Counted from the stretch's first letter, positions 44,621-53,203 are shown. The stretch: DNA of 64,000 bases from Ectopseudomonas toyotomiensis (GCF_900115695.1 NZ_FOXK01000006.1:248001-312000); one strand, 5' to 3'. The notes: a model not told the origin generated them from the sequence alone. Program-made: numbers and translations.

Positions 44621-45343
44621 TCAGAACGGCCACAGCGGGCTCATGAAGAAACGACTCATCCAGCCGGGCTGACTGGCGTCGGCGAAGGCGCCAGTCCCGG
44701 AATAGGTGATGCGCGCATCGGCAACCCGCGTGGAAGACACGGTGTTGTCAGTGGAAATGTCGTCGGCACGCACCAGCCCGGAGATACGCATCAGCTCATC
44801 GCCGGTATTGAGCGTCATCCACTTCTCGCCACGCACGGCCAGAATGCCGTTGGGCAGCACTTCAGCGACGGTCACGGTGACCGAGCCAGACAAGCTGTTG
44901 CTCTGCCCTGCCTGACCAGAGCCTGTGGCGTCACGCTGGGAATTCCAGCTCGAATCCAGGCTCAGGTTGTTGTTGGTCATACCCAGGGCGCTGAGGCTGC
45001 GCAGCGGGTTGTCCGGGGCGACGGCCATGCCGAACAGGTTGGGCACGCCGAGGGTTCCGCTGCTGTCTTTCTGCAGATTGCTGTTGGCGTTCTTGCTGGC
45101 CTGGGTGCGCTCATTCAAGGTGATGGTGATGATGTCGCCCACGCGGAAAGCCTTGCGGTCGTCATACAGGCCATTTTCGAAGCCAGCCTGGTAGATCGAA
45201 CCATTGTTCTGTGCAGCCGGCAGCGGCGTACGTGGCAACACTGGCGCGTAATAGGGATCGTCCGGCTTGGCTGTCGGTGCCATGCAGCCGCTGGAGAGCA
45301 GCACGCCAGCCAACAGAGGGAAACAGAGAATTTGCCGGTTCAT
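44621..45343 (-). CDS. flgH: Flagellar L-ring lipoprotein FlgH
   Basis: Outer-membrane lipoprotein of the L-ring. The 240 residues start with a lipoprotein signal ([13 protein letters not shown], lipid-accepting Cys near residue 20) and contain [20 protein letters not shown] and [20 protein letters not shown], typical of FlgH. The ATG at 45343 has GAGG 8 bases ahead; a GTG two codons upstream is too close to that site. It lies in flgF-G-H-I-J-K-L. Confidence 0.96.
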   Translation of the reverse strand: MNRQILCFPLLAGVLLSSGCMAPTAKPDDPYYAPVLPRTPLPAAQNNGSIYQAGFENGLYDDRKAFRVGDIITITLNERTQASKNANSNLQKDSSGTLGVPNLFGMAVAPDNPLRSLSALGMTNNNLSLDSSWNSQRDATGSGQAGQSNSLSGSVTVTVAEVLPNGILAVRGEKWMTLNTGDELMRISGLVRADDISTDNTVSSTRVADARITYSGTGAFADASQPGWMSRFFMSPLWPF

Positions 45344-45380
45344 AACCACTACCTCGCGGCGTTCAAAACAGTGTCAAAAA

Positions 45381-46166
45381 TCAGAGGTTCTGCGTCACGA
45401 ACGACAGCATCTGATCAGCGGTGGAAATCACCTTGGAGTTCATCTCGTAAGCGCGCTGGGTGGTGATCATGTTCACCAACTCTTCCACCACGCTGACGTT
45501 GGAGTTTTCCAGGGTGTTCTGCAGCGTGGTGCCAAGGCCATTGAGGCCCGGGTTGCCCACCTGCGGCGCGCCACTGGAGCCGGTCTCCAGGAACAGGTTG
45601 TTACCGATGGCTTCCAGGCCAGCAGGGTTGACGAAGTCGGCCAGCTGGATATTGCCGATGATCTGCGGCTGCGGATTGCCGGTGGTGGTCACCGAGACAG
45701 TGCCGTCCTCACCGACGGTGAAGGTGCGCACTTCGTTCGGCAGGACGATCGCCGGTTCCAGGGCAAAGCCTTGGGAAGTGACGATCTGCCCATCGGAATT
45801 CAGATGAAAGCTGCCATCACGGGTATAGGAAACGGTGCCATCGGGCTGCAGGATCTGGAAGAAACCACGGCCATTGACCGCCATGTCCAGCGGCTGCTCG
45901 GTCGTTTGCAGGCTGCCGGCGGTGAAGATCTTCTGCGTACCCACCACGCGCACACCGGTGCCGAGCTGCAAACCTGAGGGCAACTCGCTGTCCTGGCTGG
46001 ACTGGCCACCTGGCTGACGACGGATCTGATAGAGCAGATCCTCGAACTCGGCGCGATCACGCTTGAAGCCGGTGGTCGCCACGTTGGCCAGGTTGTTGGA
46101 AATGGTGGTCAGGTTCATGTCCTGAGCGGACAAACCGGTCTTGCTGACCCACAGTGCCGGAAGCAT
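45381..46166 (-). CDS. flgG: Flagellar distal rod protein FlgG
   Basis: Distal rod subunit. The 261 residues begin MLPALWVSKTGLSAQDMNLT with the rod signature TISNNLANVATTGFKRDRAE, and end VEELVNMITTQRAYEMNSKV and ADQMLSFVTQNL, as in FlgG. A compact hairpin (46181-46200) lies 14 bases ahead of the ATG. The gene follows flgF in the same operon. Confidence 0.97.
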   Translation of the reverse strand: MLPALWVSKTGLSAQDMNLTTISNNLANVATTGFKRDRAEFEDLLYQIRRQPGGQSSQDSELPSGLQLGTGVRVVGTQKIFTAGSLQTTEQPLDMAVNGRGFFQILQPDGTVSYTRDGSFHLNSDGQIVTSQGFALEPAIVLPNEVRTFTVGEDGTVSVTTTGNPQPQIIGNIQLADFVNPAGLEAIGNNLFLETGSSGAPQVGNPGLNGLGTTLQNTLENSNVSVVEELVNMITTQRAYEMNSKVISTADQMLSFVTQNL

Positions 46167-46180
46167 ATCGATTCTCCTCG

Positions 46181-46200
46181 GGCGCCGGTTTTACGGCGCC
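46181..46200 (-). other. Hairpin just upstream of flgG
   Basis: GGCGCCG and CGGCGCC form a perfect 7-bp stem around GTTTTA, ending 14 bases before the flgG ATG and next to its GAGGAG ribosome site. With no T-run it is more likely an RNA structure affecting flgG translation or mRNA processing than a terminator. Confidence 0.4.
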
Positions 46201-46212
46201 GCGTGCTGGTAA

Positions 46213-46953
46213 TTAGCTAATTTGCAAAACCCGCGCCATGGCCGACGAGTTGTCCTCGGCGGTGCGCATCATCTTCACCGACAGCTCGAACTGACGGGAC
46301 AGGGAAAGGATGGCGGTCATCTCTTCAACGGCGTTGACGTTGCTCGCCTCGAGGAAACCCGACGTCACCTGAACGGTCGCATCGGCCTCTATCTCGGGCT
46401 GGCCCTTGACGCGGATCAGGCCATCGGTGCCCTTCTCCATGCTTTTCGGATCAGGGTTGACCAACTTGATACGGTCGACTTCAGCCAATACGTTGGGATC
46501 TTCACCAAGCGCACGAATACTGATGGTGCCGTCCTGGCCAATCTCCACCTTCTGCTCTGGCGGCACGGCAATCGGCCCGGCATTGCCCATGGCCGGCAAA
46601 CCATTGCCGGTACGCAGTATTCCCAGAGCATCGATGTTCAGGCTGGCAGTGCGTACGTAGGCCTCACCGCCATCGGGCGCCTGCACGGCGATCCAGCCCT
46701 TGCCACCAATGGCAACATCAAGATCACGACCGGTTTCCTGCAGCGAGCCCGGGCGAAAATCCGTAGCCGGACGCTCGCTCATGGCGAATACACGTGCCGG
46801 ATAGCTCTCACCGAACAGCGGCATGGAGCGCGCCTGCTCGAAATCGCGACGAAAACCCGAGGTGGAAACGTTCGCCAGGTTATTGGCGTGGGCGCGCAGA
46901 GCCAGTGTGTTGTTCTGCGCTCCGGTCATGGAGACGTACAGCATCTTGTCCAT
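46213..46953 (-). CDS. flgF: Flagellar proximal rod protein FlgF
   Basis: Proximal rod subunit. The 246 residues start MDKMLYVSMTGAQNNTLALR with HANNLANVSTSGFRRDFEQA, and end VEEMTAILSLSRQFELSVKM. The ATG at 46953 follows GGAGAATTACC; a frame from 46977 adds eight unrelated residues. It is first in flgFGHIJKL and is preceded by a consensus sigma-54 element, so it is a separate unit from flgBCDE. Confidence 0.96.
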   Translation of the reverse strand: MDKMLYVSMTGAQNNTLALRAHANNLANVSTSGFRRDFEQARSMPLFGESYPARVFAMSERPATDFRPGSLQETGRDLDVAIGGKGWIAVQAPDGGEAYVRTASLNIDALGILRTGNGLPAMGNAGPIAVPPEQKVEIGQDGTISIRALGEDPNVLAEVDRIKLVNPDPKSMEKGTDGLIRVKGQPEIEADATVQVTSGFLEASNVNAVEEMTAILSLSRQFELSVKMMRTAEDNSSAMARVLQIS

Positions 46954-47003
46954 GGTAATTCTCCGAGTGGGCGACACGCCCTTGGCTCTTTGCAGTGATT
47001 ACA

Positions 47004-47019
47004 GCAAGCGCCGTGCCAG
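47004..47019 (-). promoter_or_regulatory. Sigma-54 promoter of flgF operon
   Basis: Minus-strand TGGCAC-N5-TTGC is a consensus -24/-12 element, 51 bases upstream of the flgF ATG. The inverted repeat at 47054-47072 lies 35 bases further upstream and could bind the activator (FleR). Confidence 0.85.
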
Positions 47020-47053
47020 TCTCTGAAAATTAACGCAAGATACTGATTTAAAA

Positions 47054-47072
47054 TGACTTTATAAATAAGTCA
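47054..47072. promoter_or_regulatory. Inverted repeat upstream of flgF promoter, possible activator site
   Basis: TGACTT, 7 AT bases, AAGTCA. It is a perfect 6-bp inverted repeat in an AT-rich stretch between the flgE terminator and the flgF sigma-54 element, where an enhancer-binding protein site could lie. Confidence 0.4.
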
Positions 47073-47122
47073 GGATCACAAAGGAAAGCCGGCGGCGGGG
47101 TTTTGCCGGCCCTGAAACGGCA

Positions 47123-47149
47123 AAAGCGGCAAGCCAGGCTTGCCGCTTT
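47123..47149 (-). terminator. Intrinsic terminator of flgBCDE
   Basis: AAAGCGGCAAGC and GCTTGCCGCTTT form a 12-bp stem with a 3-base loop, followed on the minus strand by TTTTGCCG. It lies 18 bases after the flgE stop. Confidence 0.85.
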
Positions 47150-47166
47150 GTTTCAGCCCAAGCCCA

Positions 47167-48537
47167 TCAACGCAGGTTGATGATGGTCTGGGTAATGGCA
47201 CTTTCGGTTTCGATGGTCTTGGCATTGGCCTGGTAGTTGCGCTGCGCCACGATCAGGTTCACCAATTGATCCGACAGCTCGACGTTGGAGTCTTCCAGCG
47301 CACCTGCCTGCAGAGCACCCAGGGTACTGCTGCGCGGCGTGCCAATCACCGGCTCACCGGATTCGAACGACTGCGCCCACGCCGTCTTGCCTACCGGAGT
47401 GAGCCCCTGGACGTTGGCGAAGTTCGCCAGCAGCACCTGCCCCTGCACCTTGGACTGGCCGTTGGTGTAACGGGCGAAGATCACCCCGGTGTCATCGATC
47501 TCGATACCAGCCAATTGGCCCGTGGTGTAGCCATCCTGACTGACGGCGTTGACTCCAAAGGAGGCGGCGTACTGGGTTGAGCCACGCATGTCGAAGGTGA
47601 AGGCCTCACTGTCAGCACCGTTGGGCACCATGGTCCCGGGGTTGACCGGATCCTTCTCGGCCGGCACCCAATCGGTATCCGCCAGCGCGAAGATGCCATT
47701 GGGCGTACCCACCGGAATGGCCGGTGCATCCAGCGCCGGGTTGGCCGGCGTGCTGGCCAGCGGCGTGATGGCCGGCGTAGCCAACTGACCTGCGGCATCG
47801 TAGTTCACCGCATAGCTGTAAGGCTGAGTACTACTCGGATCACGCGGATTGACCCCATCGATCAACACATGCATGACCCAGCCGTTGTTGGCCGGCGCTT
47901 CGTTCTTGACAAAGTATTGGGTCATCACGTGGGCGTTGCCCTGAGAGTCGTAAATATTGGTCGAAGTGGACCAGTTGAAAGACTTCGAATCGCTCGGGTC
48001 GAAGGTCGGCGCCGCCATGGTTCCTGCGTTAGCAGGCCGTACCGCATTGGAGTTCAGGTTGAGGCGCTGGGTAACACTGGTAGTAGCCCGGGGCTCTTGC
48101 TGACCGGCACTGATGCGCAGATCAGACTGCACCGGCAGGATGTTGCCGCTGTCATCAGCCGCGTACCCCTGCAGGCGGTAACCGAAGTTGTTGACGATGT
48201 AGCCATCGCGATCCGTACCGAAGTAACCAGCACGGGTATAGCCAATCTCGCCATTGTTGCTGGTCACAAAGAAGCCGTTGCCATTGATGGCCAGATCCAG
48301 AGCGTTGTTCGTGTAGTTGACGTTACCCTGGTTGAACAGCTGCGATACGTCTGCCAGCAGCACACCACTACCCTGCGCATTCTTGCCGGTGCCCAGAACG
48401 GAAGCGGCATAGACATCGGCGAACTCGGCACGCGACTGCTTGAAACCTGCAGTACCGGCGTTGGCGATGTTGTTGCCGGTGACGTTGAGGTCGCTGGTCG
48501 CGGCACGCAAGCCGCTGAGACCAATATTGAACGACAT
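47167..48537 (-). CDS. flgE: Flagellar hook protein FlgE
   Basis: Hook subunit. The 456 residues start MSFNIGLSGLRAATSDLNVT with GNNIANAGTAGFKQSRAEFA, and end LEDSNVELSDQLVNLIVAQR with NYQANAKTIETESAITQTII, the standard hook-protein termini. The central part is variable. The ATG at 48537 follows AAAGGAG. It is last in flgBCDE and followed by a strong terminator. Confidence 0.97.
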   Translation of the reverse strand: MSFNIGLSGLRAATSDLNVTGNNIANAGTAGFKQSRAEFADVYAASVLGTGKNAQGSGVLLADVSQLFNQGNVNYTNNALDLAINGNGFFVTSNNGEIGYTRAGYFGTDRDGYIVNNFGYRLQGYAADDSGNILPVQSDLRISAGQQEPRATTSVTQRLNLNSNAVRPANAGTMAAPTFDPSDSKSFNWSTSTNIYDSQGNAHVMTQYFVKNEAPANNGWVMHVLIDGVNPRDPSSTQPYSYAVNYDAAGQLATPAITPLASTPANPALDAPAIPVGTPNGIFALADTDWVPAEKDPVNPGTMVPNGADSEAFTFDMRGSTQYAASFGVNAVSQDGYTTGQLAGIEIDDTGVIFARYTNGQSKVQGQVLLANFANVQGLTPVGKTAWAQSFESGEPVIGTPRSSTLGALQAGALEDSNVELSDQLVNLIVAQRNYQANAKTIETESAITQTIINLR

Positions 48538-48573
48538 GGAAGACTCCTTTGCCGGAACTGCCGGCGGCAATAG

Positions 48574-49239
48574 TTATTGGCCGATGACCTGCACTTGAGA
48601 AAGCGGAACGCTGCCCAGACCGGCGAGGTTGAGCATCAGCTCACTGCCGCCCAGGGTGACGCTGTCGACGTTAGCCGGCAGCAGGGTGTACAGCCCCTTG
48701 GTTTCACTACCGTAGGTGGCCTGCGCCTCGAACTTGTAGGTGCCCGGCGGCGCCACGTTGCCGTCGGAATCCTTGCCGTCCCAGATGAAGCTGACGTTGC
48801 CGGCAGCCTGTTCGCCAAGGTTGATACGGGTAACCAACGCCCCCGAATTGTCATAGACGTTGACGTACACGTTGCTGCTGCTGACCGGCAAAATAGTGCT
48901 GGCCTTGAAACTTTCACTGGTATCGACCACCGCCTTCTCGCTCGGCACGATCACTTTGCGGCCGACCAGAGAAGACGCCTGCAATGCCTGCGAAGACTGG
49001 AAGCTGGAAAGCATCGAGCCCATGCTGGTGTTGAGCTTCTCGATGCCTTCGACCTGGCTGAATTGCGCCAACTGGGCGATGAACTCACCATTGCCCTGAG
49101 GCTCCAGCGGGTTCTGGTTGTTGAGTTGGGCCACCAGCAAGTTGAGGAACTCGTTCTTGCCGAGGTCATTGCTCTTCGGTGCGTCCTGTTTGTGCTGGTA
49201 CTGATCCAGTACCGAGCTCGTGCCGTTTACGGTGCTCAT
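48574..49239 (-). CDS. flgD: Flagellar hook cap protein FlgD
   Basis: Scaffold that caps the growing hook. The 221 residues have the N-terminal signature LGKNEFLNLLVAQLNNQNPL (about 27-46) and EFIAQLAQFSQVEGIEKLNT, then the FlgD Ig-like/Tudor domain (SFIWDGKDSDGNVAPPGTYK). It lies between flgC (22-base gap) and flgE (36-base gap). The length is typical. Confidence 0.97.
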   Translation of the reverse strand: MSTVNGTSSVLDQYQHKQDAPKSNDLGKNEFLNLLVAQLNNQNPLEPQGNGEFIAQLAQFSQVEGIEKLNTSMGSMLSSFQSSQALQASSLVGRKVIVPSEKAVVDTSESFKASTILPVSSSNVYVNVYDNSGALVTRINLGEQAAGNVSFIWDGKDSDGNVAPPGTYKFEAQATYGSETKGLYTLLPANVDSVTLGGSELMLNLAGLGSVPLSQVQVIGQ

Positions 49240-49261
49240 ACCCTGATTTCCTCGTCTCGTC

Positions 49262-49705
49262 TTACTGACCCAGGGTCAGCACGCGCTGCAGCATCTGTTT
49301 GGCGGTATTCATCATTTCAACGTTGGTCTGGAAGGCGCGGCTGGCAGAAATCATGTCGGCCATTTCCTCGACCACGTTGACGTTCGGGTAGTAGACATAG
49401 CCGTCAGCGTTGGCCATCGGGTGATCAGGCTCATAGCGTGGCATCAGGCTGCTCTGATCCTCGATCACGCCCAGCACCTGCACACCACGCCCGGCCTCAT
49501 CCTGTTCAGCGAACAGCGAGCCGCGGTCGCCGCCTTGAGCATTCTGAAATACGGTGGCGAATACTGGGTGGCGAGCGCGGTAGGTCTGATCCAGGCTCGA
49601 GGAAACGGTCTCGGCGTTGGCAATGTTGCTGGAAATGGTGTTCAGGCGAGTGCTCTGGGCGCTCATGCCGGTTCCGGCGATGTTGAAAACACTGGCAAGG
49701 GACAT
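49262..49705 (-). CDS. flgC: Flagellar proximal rod protein FlgC
   Basis: Rod subunit. The 147 residues start MSLASVFNIAGTGMSAQSTR with LNTISSNIANAETVSSSLDQ, and end VEEMADMISASRAFQTNVEM followed by KQMLQRVLTLGQ. The motif YYPNVNVVEEM is typical of FlgC. It lies 11 bases after flgB. Confidence 0.97.
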   Translation of the reverse strand: MSLASVFNIAGTGMSAQSTRLNTISSNIANAETVSSSLDQTYRARHPVFATVFQNAQGGDRGSLFAEQDEAGRGVQVLGVIEDQSSLMPRYEPDHPMANADGYVYYPNVNVVEEMADMISASRAFQTNVEMMNTAKQMLQRVLTLGQ

Positions 49706-49716
49706 GGTCGCGCTCC

Positions 49717-50124
49717 TTATTCGCCGCGCAGGGCACTGGTCAGCCCTTTGAATTTGCTATTGAGAAAGGTGAAGCTGGCCTGAAACTGCACCGAGTTCTC
49801 GGCGTAGTTCGATTGCTCGATCTGCAGGTCGACGGTGTTCTGATCCAGCGACGCGTGGAACGGCGTGCGATAAGGCAGTTCAGCGTCACCGCTGCTGACG
49901 CCTTCGGCCGGAATGTGGCGGCTATCGGTGCGGTTCAGGGAAACGCCACCGCGCTGCATGCGATTGCTTTGCTCGGCCAGGACGCTGGCGAAGTCCAGAT
50001 CGCGAGCCTTGTAGTTCGGCGTATCGGCGTTGGCGATATTGTTGGCCAGCACCTCGGCGCGCTGGGCGCGAAAGCCGAGGGCCTGTTCGTGAATGCCGAG
50101 TGCTCTGCCGAAGTTGATGCTCAT
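49717..50124 (-). CDS. flgB: Flagellar proximal rod protein FlgB
   Basis: Rod subunit nearest the MS-ring. The 135 residues start MSINFGRALGIHEQALGFRA with EVLANNIANADTPNYKARDL, and end FLNSKFKGLTSALRGE. The ATG at 50124 gives the family N-terminus; a longer frame from 50151 is unsupported. It is first in flgBCDE, with a sigma-54 element 51 bases upstream. Confidence 0.96.
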   Translation of the reverse strand: MSINFGRALGIHEQALGFRAQRAEVLANNIANADTPNYKARDLDFASVLAEQSNRMQRGGVSLNRTDSRHIPAEGVSSGDAELPYRTPFHASLDQNTVDLQIEQSNYAENSVQFQASFTFLNSKFKGLTSALRGE

Positions 50125-50174
50125 GTTCCGAACCTTTGCCGCTTGGGCCATGTGGTCACTGTTGTGAGCTATTC

Positions 50175-50191
50175 AGCAAAGGCTGTGCCAA
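50175..50191 (-). promoter_or_regulatory. Sigma-54 promoter of flgB operon
   Basis: Minus-strand TTGGCAC-N5-TTGC is a consensus -24/-12 element, 51 bases upstream of the flgB ATG. A loosely FleQ-box-like AT sequence (50201-50214) lies just upstream; this second point is weak. Confidence 0.85.
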
Positions 50192-50204
50192 TTTATTTAA
50201 TTCA

Positions 50205-50379
50205 ATAAAATCAATACTTTAATAGCAATCAAGCGGAAAAATAACGGCAAAGCGGCAAGGCTTTACCGCCTACGGGCAAGCAAGCGGCAAAGCCAACCGG
50301 ACAGATTGCCGCCCCGCCGAACCCTGGGGTGCGCGATGTGTTCAGCCGGGGGACATGGTTTTCAGAGCACAGAAACGCA
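50205..50379. other. AT-rich then low-complexity gap upstream of flgB
   Basis: Part of the 304-base gap between cheR and flgB. Next to the flgB promoter it is AT-rich (50191-50230), then carries repeated GCGGCAA/GGCAAAGC words (50240-50300). No open frame with a ribosome site or known motif is apparent. Confidence 0.5.
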
Positions 50380-50404
50380 AACGGGAGGCCAAAGGCCTCC
50401 CGTT
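50380..50404 (-). terminator. Terminator of cheV-cheR
   Basis: AACGGGAGGCC and GGCCTCCCGTT form an 11-bp perfect stem with a 3-base loop, 25 bases after the cheR stop. The following minus-strand sequence (TGCGTTTCTG) is only moderately T-rich. Confidence 0.75.
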
Positions 50405-50428
50405 GCTGATACCAAACATGCCTTGTGC

Positions 50429-51277
50429 CTATTTGGCCTTGTAGATGATCCCAGGACTGCACTGCACCATCTGGTACTTGTCCGGCAGGCCATTGAGCGC
50501 TTCGGAGGCGCCGAGGAACAGATAACCGCCCGGTTTCAACGTGGCGTGGATGCGCGTGAGGATGTCCTTCTTCACTTCTGCCGAGAAGTAGATCAGCACG
50601 TTGCGGCAGAAGACGATGTCGAATTTGCCCAATGCCGCGTAGCTATCCAGCAAATTCAGTGGGCGAAACTCGACACGGCTCTTGATCGGCGCCTTGACCT
50701 GCCAACGCCCTGGTCCCTTGGGGTCGAAGTAGCGTTGCAAACGCTCCTGCGAAAGGCCTCGCCCCATGGCAAGGCTGTCGTACTCGCCGGATTTGCAATT
50801 GGTCAGCATCGACGGCGAAAGGTCGGTGGCAACGATCTGCACACCTGCCTTGAGCTGACCGAGGTTGGTGCGCTCGAACTCATCGATGGACATCGACAGC
50901 GAGTAAGGCTCCTGGCCGGACGAGCAAGCCGCCGACCAAATACGCAGGCGCTGGGCCGGGTAAGCCTTGATCAATTCCGGCAGCACGCGGTTCTTGAGAA
51001 CCTCGAAGGGATAAGTGTCACGAAACCACAGGGTCTCGTTGGTGGTCATGGCATCTACGACCTGCTCGCGCAGCCCTCCGCGCGGCTGGCTTTGCATACG
51101 CTGCACCAGCTCACCCAGGGTCTTGATGCCGTTCTGTTCCATCAGCTTGTTCAGACGGCTGGAGACCAGGTACTGCTTGTTGCTGCCAAGCAGAATACCG
51201 CAGGCCTTTTCCAGGAAAGTCCGGAACTGCTCGAAATCCAAATTACCTGAAGACACTAGTGCCGCCTCTGCAACCAT
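50429..51277 (-). CDS. cheR: Chemotaxis protein methyltransferase CheR
   Basis: SAM-dependent methylation of glutamates on chemoreceptors. The 282 residues have the N-terminal helical CheR domain (DFEQFRTFLEKACGILLGSN), catalytic-domain motif RIWSAACSSGQEPYSLSM, VATDLSPSML and FCRNVLIYFSAEVK. It lies 22 bases after cheV, with a terminator downstream. In P. aeruginosa the same pair (PA3349-PA3348) sits beside flgA. Confidence 0.96.
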   Translation of the reverse strand: MVAEAALVSSGNLDFEQFRTFLEKACGILLGSNKQYLVSSRLNKLMEQNGIKTLGELVQRMQSQPRGGLREQVVDAMTTNETLWFRDTYPFEVLKNRVLPELIKAYPAQRLRIWSAACSSGQEPYSLSMSIDEFERTNLGQLKAGVQIVATDLSPSMLTNCKSGEYDSLAMGRGLSQERLQRYFDPKGPGRWQVKAPIKSRVEFRPLNLLDSYAALGKFDIVFCRNVLIYFSAEVKKDILTRIHATLKPGGYLFLGASEALNGLPDKYQMVQCSPGIIYKAK

Positions 51278-51299
51278 AACGTTCGCCGAAGGTTACCCT

Positions 51300-52232
51300 T
51301 CAGCCCCCATCCGATACACGAATGCGATCGACCACACGCGCCGCCAGATCATCTGGCTTGAACTTGGCGAGGAAGTCATCAGCGCCGACCTTCTTCACCA
51401 TCGCCTGGTTGAACACACCGGAAAGCGAAGTATGCAGGAGGATATGCAGCTTCTGCATGCGCGGATCGCTACGAATCTCCGTAGTCAGCGTATATCCGTC
51501 CATCTCGGGCATCTCGATGTCGGAAATCAGCATCAGCAGTTCCTTGTCGGGATTACGCCCCTCGTCCGCCATTTTCTTGAGGTAATTGAGTGCCTCGCGG
51601 CCATCGTTCAGCGCCGTCACCTCGACGCCAACAGTCTGCAGGCAGCGCGAAACCTGTTTGCGCGCCACCGAGGAGTCATCGACGATCAGCACATGCTTGG
51701 TCACCGCCTGACTCTGCACCTGATCATCGATGACGCCAGCGGAGATCACCTCCGAGGTCGGCGCGACTTCGGCAAGAATCTTCTCGACATCGATGATCTC
51801 TACCAACTGCTGGTCGAGCCGCGTGACTGCTGTCAGGTAGTGATCGCGTCCGGTGCCCTTGGGTGGCGGATGGATCTCCTCCCAATTCATGTTGACGATA
51901 CGTTCGACCGAACGCACCAGAAAACCCTGAACCTTGGTGTTGTACTCGGTGATGATCACGAAGCTGGTCTTCAGATCTTCCAGCGCGGTACGGCCGGTAG
52001 CGATGGAAAGATCGAGAATCGGAATGGTACCCCCACGAATGTTGGCCACCCCCCGCACCACCGGACTTGATTTGGGCATGATGGTGAGATTCGGGCACTG
52101 CAGCACCTCTTTCACCTTGAATACATTGATACCGTAAAGCTGTGGGCCTTCCAGGCGGAACAGCAACAACTCCAAGCGGTTCTGTCCCACCAGCTGAGTG
52201 CGCTGGTTAACCGAATCCATCAACCCGGCCAT
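51300..52232 (-). CDS. cheV: Chemotaxis coupling protein CheV
   Basis: Fusion of a CheW-like coupling domain (about 20-160; LLLFRLEGPQLYGINVFKVK, VRGVANIRGGTIPILDLS) and a receiver domain (about 175-305; HVLIVDDSSVARKQ, phospho-Asp in LLMLISDIEMPEMDGYTL, KFKP). It couples receptors to CheA and may act as a phosphate sink. It is first in cheV-cheR, divergent from flgA with a 77-base gap. AGGAG precedes the ATG at 52232. Confidence 0.96.
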   Translation of the reverse strand: MAGLMDSVNQRTQLVGQNRLELLLFRLEGPQLYGINVFKVKEVLQCPNLTIMPKSSPVVRGVANIRGGTIPILDLSIATGRTALEDLKTSFVIITEYNTKVQGFLVRSVERIVNMNWEEIHPPPKGTGRDHYLTAVTRLDQQLVEIIDVEKILAEVAPTSEVISAGVIDDQVQSQAVTKHVLIVDDSSVARKQVSRCLQTVGVEVTALNDGREALNYLKKMADEGRNPDKELLMLISDIEMPEMDGYTLTTEIRSDPRMQKLHILLHTSLSGVFNQAMVKKVGADDFLAKFKPDDLAARVVDRIRVSDGG

Positions 52233-52282
52233 GCCCGGACTCCTTCTTGTCTAGTAACGCCTACCCCATTGAGCCTAGCAGG

Positions 52283-52298
52283 CGGCACGGGGCTTGCT
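52283..52298 (+). promoter_or_regulatory. Sigma-54-like element immediately before flgA
   Basis: CGGCAC-N5-TTGC has exact GG-N10-GC spacing. The predicted transcription start (about 12 bases after the GC) falls at about 52309, right at the flgA ATG (52310), which would give a leaderless or nearly leaderless transcript. The other sigma-54 elements here lie 38-58 bases from their genes, so the spacing is odd. Confidence 0.55.
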
Positions 52299-52309
52299 TT
52301 GCATTGCTC

Positions 52310-53068
52310 ATGAAGCAGAGAACGTCATCATTCCGTCAGCTACTGGCAAAGTGCCTTACCCCTTTGCCCGTTTTACTCGCTTTGCCGACACTCGGCTACA
52401 GCGCTACGGCGGCCGCCACCTTCACCAGCACTGAACAGCTTATCGGCGCCACCGAGGCCTTTCTTGAGCAGGCGACCACTGAATATCTACAGCGTAGCGA
52501 AATTCAGGGCCGCCATGAGATTCGCGTCAATCGTCTCGACCCGCGGTTACGCCTGCCCCTGTGCGATCAGCCGCTGACCACCACGCTGGAAAGCCCGGCG
52601 CAACCACTGGGCCGCGTCACCACTCGCGTGCGTTGCGACGGCAGCGCCCCCTGGACCGTATTCGTGCCGGCTGAAGTGCGGTTGTATCGGCCAATCGTCG
52701 TGCTGACTCGCCCCCTCAAGCGCATGAGCGTAGTCAAGGCTGCAGATTTGAGCCTGGTGGAACGCGATATCGGGCAACTGGGTCAGAACTTCCTGACCGA
52801 CCCGACGCAGGCAATCGGCAAGAAATTGACACGACAACTCGGTAGTGACCAGATTCTTCTTTCGACTCATCTGCAAGTAGCCGAGGTCATTCGGCGCGGC
52901 GATCAGGTGGTGATCAGCGCTCGCGGCGCTCGCGTGAGTGTCCGTATGCCCGGCGAAGCCCTGACCGATGGCGCTCCAGGCGAACAGATCAACGTGCGCA
53001 ACCTGCGTTCGCAGCGAGTCGTTCGAGCCCGCGTGGTCGGGCCTGGTCAAGTGGAAGTACCCATGTAG
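52310..53068 (+). CDS. flgA: Flagellar P-ring assembly chaperone FlgA
   Basis: Periplasmic chaperone for FlgI. The 252 residues have a signal peptide (RQLLAKCLTPLPVLLALPTL, cleavage probably after ATA or AAA), then the SAF/FlgA domain with VFVPAEVRLYRPIVVLTRPL, MSVVKAADLSLVERDIGQL and the C-terminal GEQINVRNLRSQRVVRARVV. I chose ATG 52310 because it directly precedes the positively charged signal n-region. No good Shine-Dalgarno precedes it. The divergent cheV lies upstream, and flgM follows with its own promoter. Confidence 0.95.
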   Translation: MKQRTSSFRQLLAKCLTPLPVLLALPTLGYSATAAATFTSTEQLIGATEAFLEQATTEYLQRSEIQGRHEIRVNRLDPRLRLPLCDQPLTTTLESPAQPLGRVTTRVRCDGSAPWTVFVPAEVRLYRPIVVLTRPLKRMSVVKAADLSLVERDIGQLGQNFLTDPTQAIGKKLTRQLGSDQILLSTHLQVAEVIRRGDQVVISARGARVSVRMPGEALTDGAPGEQINVRNLRSQRVVRARVVGPGQVEVPM

Positions 53069-53135
53069 GCATGTTTCTTGTAGCGCAAAGACGTGGCGAT
53101 TCCCTACACTGTTCAACGACGCGATGAAATTAATC

Positions 53136-53163
53136 CTAAAGTTTTTCCGGCAGCAGCCGAGAA
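53136..53163 (+). promoter_or_regulatory. Sigma-28 (FliA) promoter of flgMN
   Basis: CTAAAG, 14 bases, GCCGAGAA is a near-consensus FliA element 41 bases upstream of the flgM ATG. FliA-dependent flgM transcription is known in Pseudomonas and forms a feedback loop. Confidence 0.85.
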
Positions 53164-53203
53164 GCATGGCAAGCGTCCACCATATCGTCCGAGGTTCTGC
53201 ATC

